A DNA stretch of 49,608 bases from CAWJEL01 sp964647255 (GCA_964647255.1 CAZYGI010000024.1:1-49608), one strand, 5' to 3'; shown: positions 1 through 8,796, counted from the first letter of the stretch. A program made the numbers and translations. The notes: generated by a model from the sequence alone, not told the origin.

Positions 1-16
1 GAGGCGGCCTGGCGGT

Positions 17-107
<91 letters not shown>

Positions 108-121
108 GTGTTCAGGGCGAG

Positions 122-150
122 ATTATAGCCGAAACGAACGGTTATTCCAA
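122..150 (-). promoter_or_regulatory. promoter of tRNA-Ser(GGA)
   Basis: On the minus strand there is a perfect -10 TATAAT (127-122) and a -35 TTGGAA (150-145) with a 17-bp spacer. Predicted start is about 8 nt upstream of the tRNA. The spacing and position fit a sigma-70-type promoter. Confidence 0.6.
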
Positions 151-326
151 ATCTGAGGCCGGAAGCTGGAAACTGATGACCGCTAGCTAACCAACCAGCT
201 TCCAGTATGACCCTTATCATTGCCCGGCCCCGGGAGCACGGCTAGAATGAACCAACGACTGTGCCAGCCGGCGGATCGCTCCGCACCGGCTTCAGCGTCG
301 GGACAAATTGGAAAACTTAACAACAC

Positions 327-347
327 AACCCCACTCGTCGTGGGGTT
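327..347 (-). terminator. hairpin downstream of tRNA-Ser(CGA)
   Basis: AACCCCAC and GTGGGGTT form a perfect 8-bp stem with a 5-nt loop. On the minus strand it lies just past the end of the tRNA-Ser(CGA) and is followed by a T-rich run (GTTGTTAAGTTTT). It probably ends that transcript before the next tRNA promoter. Confidence 0.55.
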
Positions 348-361
348 GGTCATGTCTCAGG

Positions 362-448
362 CGGAGAGGGTGGGATTCGAACCCACGATCCTTATTCAGG
401 ATACGCGTTTTCGAGACGCGCGCACTAGGCCAACTATGCGACCTCTCC
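362..448 (-). tRNA. tRNA-Ser (anticodon CGA)
   Basis: On the minus strand, acceptor GGAGAGG (448-442) pairs with CCTCTCC (369-363). The anticodon arm CGCGT-CTCGAAA-ACGCG gives anticodon CGA (Ser UCG). A long variable arm is present as in class II tRNAs. Unlike the neighbouring tRNA-Ser(GGA), the 3' CCA is not encoded (the plus strand reads AGG at 359-361), so CCA must be added after transcription. Confidence 0.95.
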
Positions 449-460
449 AAAGCGATGGCG

Positions 461-489
461 ATTATAACACAGGCGTTGGGGAGGCCCAA
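461..489 (-). promoter_or_regulatory. promoter of tRNA-Ser(CGA)
   Basis: Perfect -10 TATAAT on the minus strand (466-461), with a poor -35 TTGGGC (489-484) at 17 bp. It lies 12 nt upstream of the mature tRNA 5' end. Confidence 0.5.
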
Positions 490-596
490 AAGCGAGACCC
501 GGCGCCCAAAAACCCAGCCCATCTGCGCACGCACACGGTCGCAGCCGGCACACGCGGCCCGGTGCATGCCATCCAGGCCATCTACAGGACGCATCC

Positions 597-2141
597 ATGA
601 ATGACAAGCTCGCAGACCTGCGCGCCATGCGCGCAAAAGCCAAGCTGGGCGGCGGCGAGGCTCGCGTCGCTGAACAGCACGCCAAGGGCAAGTTGACCGC
701 CCGCGAACGGATTGATGCGCTGATTGACAGTGGCACCTTCCAGGAGTTGGGCCGTCTTGCCACCCATCAAAACAGCGATTTCGGCATGGCCGAGAAGAAG
801 TATCCCGGTGACGGCGTCGTGACCGGCTTCGGCAAGATAGACGGCCGCCGCGTCGCCATCTACGCCCAGGATTTCACCGTGCTGGGCGGCTCCTTCTCAG
901 AAGTGCAGTCCCAAAAAGTGTGCCGCATCATGGAGCTCGCGCAGGAGAGCGGCATCCCCGTGATCGGGCTGCTCGACTCCGGCGGCGCGCGCATCCAGGA
1001 AGGCGTGCGCTCGCTGGCGGCGTACGGCGAGCTCTTCGTGCGCAATGTCATGGCGTCCGGCGTCATCCCGCAGATCTCCATCCAGATGGGGCCGTGCGCC
1101 GGCGGTTCAGTCTACAGCCCGGCGCTCACTGACTTCGTCATCATGGTGCGCAAGACGAGCTACATGTTCATCACCGGCCCGGACGTGATCAAGTCGGTCA
1201 CCGGCGAAGAGGTGGACTTTGACACCCTGGGCGGCGCGGTGGCGCACAACGTCCAGAGCGGCGTGGCGCATTTCGCCGCGGACGACGAGAAGGCAGCCTT
1301 CCGCCTGCTCAAGGAGTTGCTCAGTTATCTGCCGCAGAACAACAGCGAGGACCCGCCCCGCGTCACCCCCTACGATGACCCCGCGCGCCGCGATGAACTG
1401 CTGGACCGGCTGATCCCGGAAGACAGCAGCGAACCCTACGACATGCGCCAGGTCGTCGCCAGCGTCTTCGACCGGGGCAGCTTCCTGGAGGTGCAGGCGC
1501 ACTTCGCCAAGAACGCGCTGGTGGGGCTGGCGCGGCTCGACGGCTTCCCCGTCGGCGTCGTCGCCAACCAGCCGCTCTTCCTGGCCGGCGTCCTGGACAT
1601 TGACTCATCGGACAAGATCGCCCGCTTTGTGCGCTTCTGCGATGCGTTCAACCTGCCGCTCATCACGTTGGTGGACTGCCCCGGTTATCTGCCCGGCGTC
1701 GCGCAGGAGCATGGCGGCGTGATCCGCCACGGCGCCAAGATCATCTACGCCTACTGCGAGGCCACTGTGCCGAAAATCAGCGTGGTGGTGCGCAAGGCGA
1801 TGGGCGGCGCCTACATCGCGATGAGCAGCAAACAGATGCGCACCGATCTGGCTTACGCCTGGCCTACCGCCGCGATCGCGGTCATGGGTGCGGAGGGCGC
1901 GATCAATATCCTGTACCGCGACGAACTGAAGCGTGCAGCCGATCCCGTCGCGCGGCGCCAGGAGCTTCTGGCCGAGTACATCGAGAAGTTCCACAACCCG
2001 TACACTGCCGCGGACATGGGCCAGATTGACGAGGTGATCGAGCCGAGCCACACCCGCCTGCGCCTGATCAATGCGCTGGAGGTGCTGCGCTCCAAGGTCG
2101 CCAGCAACCCGCCGAAGAAACACGGGCTGATGCCGGTATAA
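597..2141 (+). CDS. mmdA: acyl-CoA carboxyltransferase (methylmalonyl-CoA decarboxylase alpha type)
   Basis: A 514-aa protein of the biotin-dependent carboxyltransferase family, which includes methylmalonyl-CoA decarboxylase alpha and propionyl-CoA carboxylase beta; about 510 aa is the usual length. The N-terminal half carries the glycine-rich acyl-CoA/oxyanion motif (GPCAGGSVYSPA, about residues 165-176). The C-terminal half carries the second crotonase-fold motif (MGGAYIAM, about 402-409). ATG at 597 is preceded by AGGA 7 nt upstream. The following three genes encode OadG-like, biotin-carrier and Na+-pump beta subunits. That context favours a membrane-bound decarboxylase that moves CO2 from the acyl-CoA to biotin and drives Na+ export, rather than an acyl-CoA carboxylase. 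The exact substrate (methylmalonyl-, glutaconyl- or malonyl-CoA) cannot be fixed from sequence by eye; methylmalonyl-CoA is the most likely. Confidence 0.9.
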   Translation: MNDKLADLRAMRAKAKLGGGEARVAEQHAKGKLTARERIDALIDSGTFQELGRLATHQNSDFGMAEKKYPGDGVVTGFGKIDGRRVAIYAQDFTVLGGSFSEVQSQKVCRIMELAQESGIPVIGLLDSGGARIQEGVRSLAAYGELFVRNVMASGVIPQISIQMGPCAGGSVYSPALTDFVIMVRKTSYMFITGPDVIKSVTGEEVDFDTLGGAVAHNVQSGVAHFAADDEKAAFRLLKELLSYLPQNNSEDPPRVTPYDDPARRDELLDRLIPEDSSEPYDMRQVVASVFDRGSFLEVQAHFAKNALVGLARLDGFPVGVVANQPLFLAGVLDIDSSDKIARFVRFCDAFNLPLITLVDCPGYLPGVAQEHGGVIRHGAKIIYAYCEATVPKISVVVRKAMGGAYIAMSSKQMRTDLAYAWPTAAIAVMGAEGAINILYRDELKRAADPVARRQELLAEYIEKFHNPYTAADMGQIDEVIEPSHTRLRLINALEVLRSKVASNPPKKHGLMPV

Positions 2142-2156
2142 AGGAACCATGATCCA

Positions 2157-2576
2157 ATGAATCAGAGTTTGTCGGAACTCCTCGGCCAGGGTCTGGTGAT
2201 CACCGTGATCGGCCTGGGGCTCGTCTTCCTGGCGCTGGCACTGCTGTGGGGCTTGATCGCGCTGTTAGGGCGCGTGTTCAGGTCGGCCGAGCCCGAAAGC
2301 GCGGACGCGATCCCCGACAAGGCGGAGGTCGCACCTGTGCCTACGCCCGCACTCGATGTTGAAGCGCAAACCGCGGAACGGGCGCGCATAGCGGCAATCG
2401 TCGGCGGTGCACTGATGGCAAACGCGCTGCCCCTGTTGATGGAAGCGCCGATTGGCCCAACGTTCGAGCACGGGCGGACGGCGCCGATTTGGGTGATGAC
2501 GAATCGGGCCTACGCGCTGCACCCCTGGCAACCGCCGCGAGTCGTCGAGCCGCAACCCCGCATAAACGGAGATTGA
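2157..2576 (+). CDS. OadG/MmdD-like small membrane subunit of Na+ decarboxylase
   Basis: A 139-aa protein with one N-terminal membrane helix (about residues 12-37, very rich in Leu, Val and Ala), then an acidic Pro/Ala-rich stretch and a poorly conserved tail. This is the plan of the OadG/MmdD subunits, which bridge the carboxyltransferase to the membrane beta subunit. The family is defined more by topology and gene position than by motifs. It starts 15 nt after the carboxyltransferase stop; AAGGA lies about 11 nt upstream of ATG. It is somewhat longer than a typical OadG (about 80-110 aa). Confidence 0.75.
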   Translation: MNQSLSELLGQGLVITVIGLGLVFLALALLWGLIALLGRVFRSAEPESADAIPDKAEVAPVPTPALDVEAQTAERARIAAIVGGALMANALPLLMEAPIGPTFEHGRTAPIWVMTNRAYALHPWQPPRVVEPQPRINGD

Positions 2577-2577
2577 C

Positions 2578-3042
2578 ATGCCAGCGTTTGATATGACGAT
2601 CCAGGGCAAGACTTATCACGTCGAGATCCCCAACCCCGGCGCAACGCCGCTCCAAGTGGTTGTGGACGGCGAGCCATTCGAGGTGGGTATCGTCGGCACC
2701 CAGGCCGGTGCCGAAGTCGGATCAGGCCTGCCCCCAACCCCGGCGTCTGCGACCGAGCCGGCTGCCCTGCCGCACACGCCGCGCCGCGCCGCTGAACCGA
2801 GAGTGACGCTGCCGCCAGCAAACGGCGGTAGCAATGACATCGTTGCGCCCATGCCGGGCACCGTGCTTTCGATCGCAGTTAAGCCCGACCAACGCGTCGA
2901 GCCGGGCGATGTCGTCTGTGTCCTCGAAGCGATGAAAATGAAAAACCCGATCCGGGCGACCCACACCGGCATCGTCGCCGAAATCTGCGTGGAGGCCGGC
3001 GCGACCGTGCCCTACGGCGAAGTGCTGATTCGCTTGGCATAG
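2578..3042 (+). CDS. biotin carrier subunit (biotin/lipoyl attachment domain)
   Basis: A 154-aa biotin carboxyl carrier protein. The C-terminal biotinyl domain (about residues 83-154) has the canonical EAMKMKNPI motif; Lys120 is the biotinylated residue. The N-terminal about 45 residues resemble the start of oadA/mmdC-type carriers, followed by a Pro/Ala-rich flexible linker. It carries CO2 between the carboxyltransferase and the beta subunit. It begins one base after the stop of the upstream gene, so translation is probably coupled. Confidence 0.92.
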   Translation: MPAFDMTIQGKTYHVEIPNPGATPLQVVVDGEPFEVGIVGTQAGAEVGSGLPPTPASATEPAALPHTPRRAAEPRVTLPPANGGSNDIVAPMPGTVLSIAVKPDQRVEPGDVVCVLEAMKMKNPIRATHTGIVAEICVEAGATVPYGEVLIRLA

Positions 3043-3051
3043 GGGGACGGG

Positions 3052-4203
3052 ATGCATCTGAGTTGGGACAACCTGCTGGCCCTGTTCAGCGCCTTCACGC
3101 AGGTGAGCTGGGCCAATTTGCTGATGATCGGCGTCGGCTGCGTGCTGATCTACCTGGCGATCGCCAAGGAATACGAGCCGGTGCTGTTGATTCCCATCGG
3201 CGTCGGCGCGATCCTGGCGAATATCCCCGGCGCAGGGATGGGCATTGACCTGCGGGCCATCGCAACGGGTGCGCAGACCGAAGGTATCTTCCTGCCGCTC
3301 TACCGGGCGGGGATCGCGACGGAGCTTTTCCCGCTGCTGCTGTTCATCGGCATCGGCGCCATGACCGACTTCGGCCCGCTGCTCGCCAACCCGCGCATGA
3401 TCCTGGTAGGCGCAGCGGGGCAGTTCGGCATCTTCGGGGTGCTGCTGCTCTCGCTCGTGCTGGGCTTCAAGCTCAACGAGGCCGCATCCATCGGCATCAT
3501 CGGCGCGATTGACGGCCCGACCAGCATCTTCGTTTCGTCCAAGCTGGCCCCGCACCTCCTGGCGCCGATCGCGGTCTGCGCGTACACCTACATGAGCCTG
3601 GTCCCCATCATCATGACGCCGGTGATGAAGCTGCTCACAACCGAGAAAGAGCGCCGGATTCGGATGCCCTATGCCGAGCGGCCGGTGAGCAAACGGACGC
3701 GCGTCCTCTTCCCCATCTTCGTCACGTTGCTGGTGGGCTTCCTGGCGCCGCAAGCCAGCCCGCTGATCGGCACACTGATGTTCGGCAACCTGATGCGCGA
3801 GTCGGGCGTGGTGGATCGGCTGGTGAAGGCTGCCAGCAACGAAATCGCCAACGTGACGACGATCTTCCTGGGCCTGACCATCGGCGCCACGATGGTGGGC
3901 TCGTCGTTCGCCAACGCGCAAACCGCCATCATTCTGGGGCTGGGCATCCTGGCCTTTGCGTTGGACATTGCGGCCGGCATCCTGTTCGGCAAACTGCTGA
4001 ACTTACTCACCCACGGGAAGTTCAACCCGTTGATCGGCGCGGCGGGCATCAGCGCGTTCCCGATGGCTGCACGGGTCGTCAACCGGGTCGGCCTGGAGGC
4101 GGACTACGATAACTTCCTGTTGATGCACGCGATGGGCGCGAACGCCGCCGGGCAGATCGCCTCGGTGATTGCGGGCGGGATCGTGCTGGCGCTGATGTTA
4201 TGA
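3052..4203 (+). CDS. mmdB: Na+-transporting decarboxylase beta subunit
   Basis: A 383-aa polytopic membrane protein of the OadB/MmdB/GcdB family. These subunits decarboxylate carboxybiotin and export Na+. It is hydrophobic throughout with about 10 membrane segments. It has the conserved IDGPTSIFVSSKLAP stretch (about residues 147-161), whose Asp lies in the family's Na+/proton path, and the C-terminal GMSAF-like and NAAGQI segments. Length is normal for the family. The stop overlaps the start of the next gene in ATGA, suggesting translational coupling with the dikinase-like enzyme. Confidence 0.93.
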   Translation: MHLSWDNLLALFSAFTQVSWANLLMIGVGCVLIYLAIAKEYEPVLLIPIGVGAILANIPGAGMGIDLRAIATGAQTEGIFLPLYRAGIATELFPLLLFIGIGAMTDFGPLLANPRMILVGAAGQFGIFGVLLLSLVLGFKLNEAASIGIIGAIDGPTSIFVSSKLAPHLLAPIAVCAYTYMSLVPIIMTPVMKLLTTEKERRIRMPYAERPVSKRTRVLFPIFVTLLVGFLAPQASPLIGTLMFGNLMRESGVVDRLVKAASNEIANVTTIFLGLTIGATMVGSSFANAQTAIILGLGILAFALDIAAGILFGKLLNLLTHGKFNPLIGAAGISAFPMAARVVNRVGLEADYDNFLLMHAMGANAAGQIASVIAGGIVLALML

Positions 4204-6995
4204 ACACCCGCGCCACTCCGCCGACCTGGATCCTGCCGCTCACCTCAGAGCAGGCGACTTTACCGCTCGTCGGTGGCAAGGGCGCTAATCTGGCACGCCT
4301 GGCGCAGGCCGGCTTCCCGGTGCCGGATGGGTTCTTCATCACAGTCGCCGCCTACCAGGCCTTTGTTGCGTTCAACGGCCTGGCGGAGCCGATCCTCAAC
4401 CTCCTGTCGGCGGGCGCCCCCCAAACTCCCGAACAGTTCGAGTCCGTTTCTCAACAGATTCGCGCCCTTTTTAGCCACGGGCGTCTGCCGGCCGACCTGG
4501 CTGAGCAGATCCTGGCCGCGTACAACCTCCTGGGTCATGGCTCGACCCCGCTCGCCGTCGCCGTACGTTCTTCCGCGACCGCCGAAGACCTGCCGGAGAT
4601 GTCTTTTGCCGACCAGCAAGACACGTTCCTCAACGTGATCGGCGGCGAGGGCCTGTTGCCCGCGGTGAACGCCTGCTGGAGCAGCCTCTGGACCGGCCGG
4701 GCTATCAGCTACCGCGAGCATAACTGCGTGCCGCACGCGGACGTCGGCCTGGCCGTTGTGGTTCAGAAGATGGTCGAGAGCCAGGCTGCCGGCGTCCTCT
4801 TCACCGCAAACCCCCTCAGCGGGCTGCGCACGGAGACGGTCATAGACGCCACGGTGGGGCTGGGCGAGGCGCTGGTGTCTGGGCAAGTGCAGCCCGATCA
4901 GTACGTGGTGGACATGCGCACCGGGCGGATCACCGAGTGGACGCTCGGCGCCAAGGCGATCAGCGTCCGCAGCCGGCCCGGCGGCGGCACGGTGACGGTG
5001 TCGGAGGCCGGGGCGCCGGGCCAGGCGTTGCCTGACGAACAGATCCGGGCGTTAGCCGCGCTCGGCCAACGCGTCGCCGATCTCTACAGCGCGCCGCAAG
5101 ATATCGAATGGGCTTGGGACGATTCGACGTTGCACTTACTGCAATCTCGCCCGATCACCTCGCTTTTCCCGGTGCCGGCAGGTTTGACGGCCGACCCGCT
5201 CAAGGTGATGCTCTCCTTCGGCGCAGTGCAGGGGATGCTCGACCCGATGACGCCCTTGGGCCGGGATGTCCTGAACCGCGTCGCCGCGGCCGCGGCGCAA
5301 CTCTTCGGGATGAGGCTGACCGGGGAGACGCAGACGACGTTCTTCTCGGCCGGCGAACGGTTGTGGATCAACCTGACGCCGCTGGTGCGCAACACCGTCG
5401 GCCGCCGGCTCGTGCCGGTCATCACGGCGTTTATTGATCCGGGCAGCAGCGACGCAATGGATGCGATCTGGCACGACCCACGGCTGCAGCCCACGCGACC
5501 GGGGATCAGCCCGCGGGCGGTCCGGCAGATCGTGCGCTTCATGGCGCCCTTTGCCGGCAATGTGCTGCTCAACGTCTGTTCCCCCGCCAGGCGCCGGCAG
5601 TTGATCGTGGACCGCGGCGAGCAGTTGCTGGTCGCCATGGCCGAAAGCGCCGACGCCATCCGGGGCGCCCCCCACGCCAGGCTGGCCGTTCTGGTGAGAC
5701 TCGTGGACTCGTACCTCGGCCAACACCTGCCGCGCACCTTCCGCCTGTTCGTTTCCGGCGTCGCCGGCGGCATGGCGAGCTACAACCTGCTGCGAGTCCT
5801 GACCAAGGACCTGCCAGGCTTCTCGACCGACAAGATGTTGGAGGTCACCCGCGGCCTGCCGAACAACCCCACCACCGAGATGGACCTGGCGCTCTGGCAG
5901 GTAGCGCAGACGATCCGCCGCGATGCAGCCTCAGCAGAGGCGTTCCGGGGCCAGACGGCCGCAGCGTTGGCGGGAGCTTATCAAACCAACAGCCTGCCAG
6001 CCGCGGCGCAGCAGGCCCTGGGCCAATTCATGGCGCGCTACGGCAGCCGCGGCCTGGCGGAAATTGACCTCGGCCGGCTGCGCTGGTCGGAAGATCCGAC
6101 GCACGTCCTGGAGGTGGTGGCCGGCTATCTGCAGATCGCGGACCCAACGCGCGCCGAGGGGGTGCAAAGCGGAGCACCGGATGCGGTCTTTGCTCGCAGT
6201 GCAGCGGCCGCCGTCGCAGCGGTGGACGAAATGGTGGCGACTGCGCGGCAGGCACGCCGGGGCTGGCTCAAAGCCCGCCTGGTGCGGTTTGCTGCAACGA
6301 GGGTGCGCACCTTGATGGCCCTGCGCGAAAGCCCCAAGTTCTTTGTGGTGCGGCTGTTCGGCATCCTGCGCGCCGAGCTGCTGAAGGTGGGCCGGGAGCT
6401 GGTCGAGAGCGGCGAGCTGGCCGAGCCGGACGATCTGTGCTACCTCTCGTTTGCCGAGCTGGCCGCCTTTGCCGAGAGGGCGAATCACCGCGGAGACACG
6501 CAGGGCGCAGACAAAAGGGCTCATGCAAGCGAGGAAATAGACTGGGCCGGTACGATCCGCCAGCGACGGGAGGCCTACGGTCGTGAAAAACTGCGCCGCC
6601 AGGTCCCGCGGCTGCTGCTAAGCGACGGCCGCGCATTTTATACCGGCCTGACCGCACAGGGGGGCGAAGCCGGCACCCTGGCCGGCAGCCCGGTGTCGCC
6701 CGGCAGCGTGACCGGGCGAGTCCGGGTGGTGCGCGACCCACGGCGCGCGGGGCTCCTGCCGGGCGAGATCCTGGTCTGCCCTGGCACCGACCCCTCATGG
6801 ACGCCGTTGTTCCTGACCGCGGCCGGCCTGGTGATGGAAGTGGGCGGGCTGATGACTCACGGTGCGGTCGTCGCCCGCGAATACGGCATCCCTGCGGTCG
6901 TCGGCGTTGATCGAGCGACCGAACGCCTGCAAACCGGCCAGCTCATCTCGCTGAACGGATCCACCGGGGAAATCAGACTGCTGAATTCAAACTGA
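4200..6995 (+). CDS. PEP-synthase/rifampicin-phosphotransferase-like dikinase
   Basis: A 931-aa protein. The N-terminal third is the ATP-grasp domain of PEP synthase/PPDK (GGKGANLARL near residue 27, then VAVRSSATAEDLP, and the VVVQKMV and DIEWAWD motifs). A long helical middle region follows (about 340-790). The swivelling phosphohistidine domain is at the extreme C terminus (about 820-925), with the candidate catalytic His887 in GGLMTHGAVVAREYGIPAVVG. There is no PEP/pyruvate-binding barrel after the His domain, so it is not an ordinary PEP synthase. The order ATP domain - acceptor domain - His domain is that of rifampicin phosphotransferase and related unassigned dikinases, so the acceptor is unknown. 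ATGA overlap with the decarboxylase beta gene implies co-translation. Residues about 760-780 look like an inserted repeat. Confidence 0.8.
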   Translation: MNTRATPPTWILPLTSEQATLPLVGGKGANLARLAQAGFPVPDGFFITVAAYQAFVAFNGLAEPILNLLSAGAPQTPEQFESVSQQIRALFSHGRLPADLAEQILAAYNLLGHGSTPLAVAVRSSATAEDLPEMSFADQQDTFLNVIGGEGLLPAVNACWSSLWTGRAISYREHNCVPHADVGLAVVVQKMVESQAAGVLFTANPLSGLRTETVIDATVGLGEALVSGQVQPDQYVVDMRTGRITEWTLGAKAISVRSRPGGGTVTVSEAGAPGQALPDEQIRALAALGQRVADLYSAPQDIEWAWDDSTLHLLQSRPITSLFPVPAGLTADPLKVMLSFGAVQGMLDPMTPLGRDVLNRVAAAAAQLFGMRLTGETQTTFFSAGERLWINLTPLVRNTVGRRLVPVITAFIDPGSSDAMDAIWHDPRLQPTRPGISPRAVRQIVRFMAPFAGNVLLNVCSPARRRQLIVDRGEQLLVAMAESADAIRGAPHARLAVLVRLVDSYLGQHLPRTFRLFVSGVAGGMASYNLLRVLTKDLPGFSTDKMLEVTRGLPNNPTTEMDLALWQVAQTIRRDAASAEAFRGQTAAALAGAYQTNSLPAAAQQALGQFMARYGSRGLAEIDLGRLRWSEDPTHVLEVVAGYLQIADPTRAEGVQSGAPDAVFARSAAAAVAAVDEMVATARQARRGWLKARLVRFAATRVRTLMALRESPKFFVVRLFGILRAELLKVGRELVESGELAEPDDLCYLSFAELAAFAERANHRGDTQGADKRAHASEEIDWAGTIRQRREAYGREKLRRQVPRLLLSDGRAFYTGLTAQGGEAGTLAGSPVSPGSVTGRVRVVRDPRRAGLLPGEILVCPGTDPSWTPLFLTAAGLVMEVGGLMTHGAVVAREYGIPAVVGVDRATERLQTGQLISLNGSTGEIRLLNSN
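6478..6538 (+). repeat. repeat-like insert inside the dikinase gene
   Basis: Inside the coding sequence the bases ACCGCGGAGACACGCAGG and GGCGCAGACAAAAGG break the local codon pattern and encode a low-complexity polar stretch (NHRGDTQGADKRAH, about residues 761-774). The purine-rich CGCAGAG-type wording is like short intergenic repeats common in large GC-rich genomes. The frame is kept. That it is an insert is inferred. Confidence 0.35.
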
Positions 6996-7008
6996 AGCGC
7001 TGATTCGC

Positions 7009-7644
7009 TTATTGGTCGGCTCTCTCCACCGGATGTCGCAGCACGGTCTTCATCTTTTTCGGGTCGGCGCGCCGCGGGTCGCCCAGGTAGATCTCGTGGT
7101 GTTTGCCAGACATGCGATAGCCATTCTGCTCGGCCCAGGCGCGCATCCGCTCGATGGTCGCCGGTTCCGTGGCGTACGGGCCAACGTGCAGAGTCTGCAC
7201 GCAGAGGCCCTCACAAAACGACGCGAGCCGGAGCCGCGCCAGCGCGGGGTTGGGCCGCTTCTTCGCCGCCTGCGCCAGCGCCTCGGCGAACATCTCCGGG
7301 GTGATGTGGTCGGGCTGCATGATCATCACCGTGTAGACCCAGTTGTCTTTCACCGTGATGTCGAATTTTTCGTCCTCCACCCACCACAGCCCCTCCAGCG
7401 CCATCACCGGATAGTTGATCGGGTCCTCCTTGCGCAGCTTCGACATGAACTTGAGCGTGTACGCTGCGCTGTAGAGCGCCCCCAGCGCGGCCTCGAACTC
7501 CGGCGAAGTGCCCGGCGCCTCCCCCGGCTCGATGCGGCCATCTATCATCACAAACTTGAACTCCGGCACATCCACCAGCTCGACCTTCTTGGCCGACGGC
7601 GCGTATAGATGCCGGAATTGTTTGCGCAGATCCAACTCAGTCAT
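7009..7644 (-). CDS. GyrI-like small-molecule binding domain protein
   Basis: A 211-aa soluble protein of the stand-alone GyrI-like (SHS2/AraC effector-binding) class. Features seen are the early VPEFKFVMIDGR strand, the central ALEGLWWVED segment, the VYTVMIMQPDHIT strand and the late HVGPYATEPATIERM helix, followed by HHEIYLGDPRR near the C terminus, as in this family. Members bind or hydrolyse small lipophilic compounds. ATG is preceded by a strong AAGGAGG. It lies 13 nt downstream of the toroid-like gene and probably shares its transcript. It converges on the dikinase gene with only 13 nt between stops. Confidence 0.8.
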   Translation of the reverse strand: MTELDLRKQFRHLYAPSAKKVELVDVPEFKFVMIDGRIEPGEAPGTSPEFEAALGALYSAAYTLKFMSKLRKEDPINYPVMALEGLWWVEDEKFDITVKDNWVYTVMIMQPDHITPEMFAEALAQAAKKRPNPALARLRLASFCEGLCVQTLHVGPYATEPATIERMRAWAEQNGYRMSGKHHEIYLGDPRRADPKKMKTVLRHPVERADQ

Positions 7645-7657
7645 GGGTGCAGCCTCC

Positions 7658-8638
7658 TTAACCCTCGATGCGACGCAAAATCCGCGCCGCGAGCAGTGTC
7701 AGCCAGCGCGAGGGGGCCTTCTTCTGACCAAACTCCCATCCGCCCCACGCCTGCCAGACCGATTCCGGGGTGAAACGGCCCTGATCATTCGCCTTGCTCG
7801 CCAGGAGCGCGGCCATCTCAGCCAGCCGGGGATCGTCACGCAGCCAGGGGAACCCGCTCAGTACATCCAGCACGTGCAGTAGGTCGTACCAGACCAGCGG
7901 GGCCTTGAGCTTGCGGAAGTCCGTGCCCATGTAGAAGATGTACGGGTGACGCTCCCGGCTGTCAGACCATAAGGCCAGCAACGTCTCGGCCCCTGCGCGA
8001 GCAGCGGCGCTCTCGCGCCAGTCCGGCGCCTGCGCCAGCGCTTTGAGCATCGCCTGGTTGGCGAAGGGGCACGGATCCTCTTTGCGCCCCGGCCCGCGCC
8101 ACTGGCCGAGTTCGGGCGACACAGCACACGGCCAGCCGTTGCTGCGCACCAGGCCCAGCAGGTGCTCGCCGGCCGCGACCACGCGCGGATCATCCCCCAG
8201 GCCAAACTTGAGCAGGGCGTACAAGATCAGCGGCGTGTCGCACAAAGCCCAGGCCCGCTGCTCCTGCCCGCTGCCGCCGTACGCGGCCGCAATGTTCATG
8301 GGGAGAGCGAAGGGGCCTTGCGCCGACTGATGGGCCAGGATGCGCTCGACGATGGTGTCCATGCCCGGATCACCAGCGCGCAGTCCCAAGTCAGCGATAA
8401 ACGTCAGCTTGTGAAACGGCTGGCCGGCCGACTTGTGGCTGCTGATCACCTGTCCGGGCCAGCCGCCCAACTCCGCAACCAGCGCCCGCACCTGCGGGTC
8501 GGCCAGCATCGCCCGCCGCGCCGCGGCCACCTCGGGATCGTCCTCGGACTGGTTCAACAGGTCGCGCCGCGTCCGGTAGGCGACCCAAGCTGGCCCCGCC
8601 AGGAGCCATGCGATCACATCGGTGCTGTTCGCCATCAT
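7658..8638 (-). CDS. alpha/alpha-toroid-like protein (prenyltransferase/squalene cyclase repeat class)
   Basis: A 326-aa soluble protein of unknown function. It is made of helical pairs with short Gly/Trp turns (for example AAYGGSGQEQRAWALCDTPL near residue 115 and a later FANQAMLKALAQA), which is the look of alpha/alpha-toroid folds such as prenyltransferase or terpene-cyclase-like repeats. No cyclase catalytic DxDD motif was found. ATG ATG occurs at 8638/8635 with GAGG upstream. It is probably co-transcribed with the GyrI-like gene. Confidence 0.65.
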   Translation of the reverse strand: MMANSTDVIAWLLAGPAWVAYRTRRDLLNQSEDDPEVAAARRAMLADPQVRALVAELGGWPGQVISSHKSAGQPFHKLTFIADLGLRAGDPGMDTIVERILAHQSAQGPFALPMNIAAAYGGSGQEQRAWALCDTPLILYALLKFGLGDDPRVVAAGEHLLGLVRSNGWPCAVSPELGQWRGPGRKEDPCPFANQAMLKALAQAPDWRESAAARAGAETLLALWSDSRERHPYIFYMGTDFRKLKAPLVWYDLLHVLDVLSGFPWLRDDPRLAEMAALLASKANDQGRFTPESVWQAWGGWEFGQKKAPSRWLTLLAARILRRIEG

Positions 8639-8662
8639 TTTGCCTCGAAAATCGCGCTGTCC

Positions 8663-8796
8663 GTCACCCTGAGCGGGTTAACGGCATGATTGCGGTGACA
8701 ACTCAATCCTAACGAAGGGTCTCGTTATCTGCGCCGAGATCCTTCGCTGGGGATTTGCCATGACTGACTTTGAGTGGTTAACCCGCTCAGGATGAC
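8663..8796. repeat. MITE-like inverted-repeat element, copy 1
   Basis: A 134-bp element bounded by 20-bp inverted repeats: GTCACCCTGAGCGGGTTAAC at 8663-8682 against the complement of 8777-8796, with one mismatch. The interior has CGAGATCCTTCGCTGG and TTGAGTGG, which recur in a second element at 20977-21128. It contains no ORF and lies between two minus-strand genes. Confidence 0.75.

Noticed and set aside
4200..6995. Phosphoenolpyruvate synthase
   Set aside because: The C-terminal PEP/pyruvate barrel is missing; the His domain is at the C terminus.
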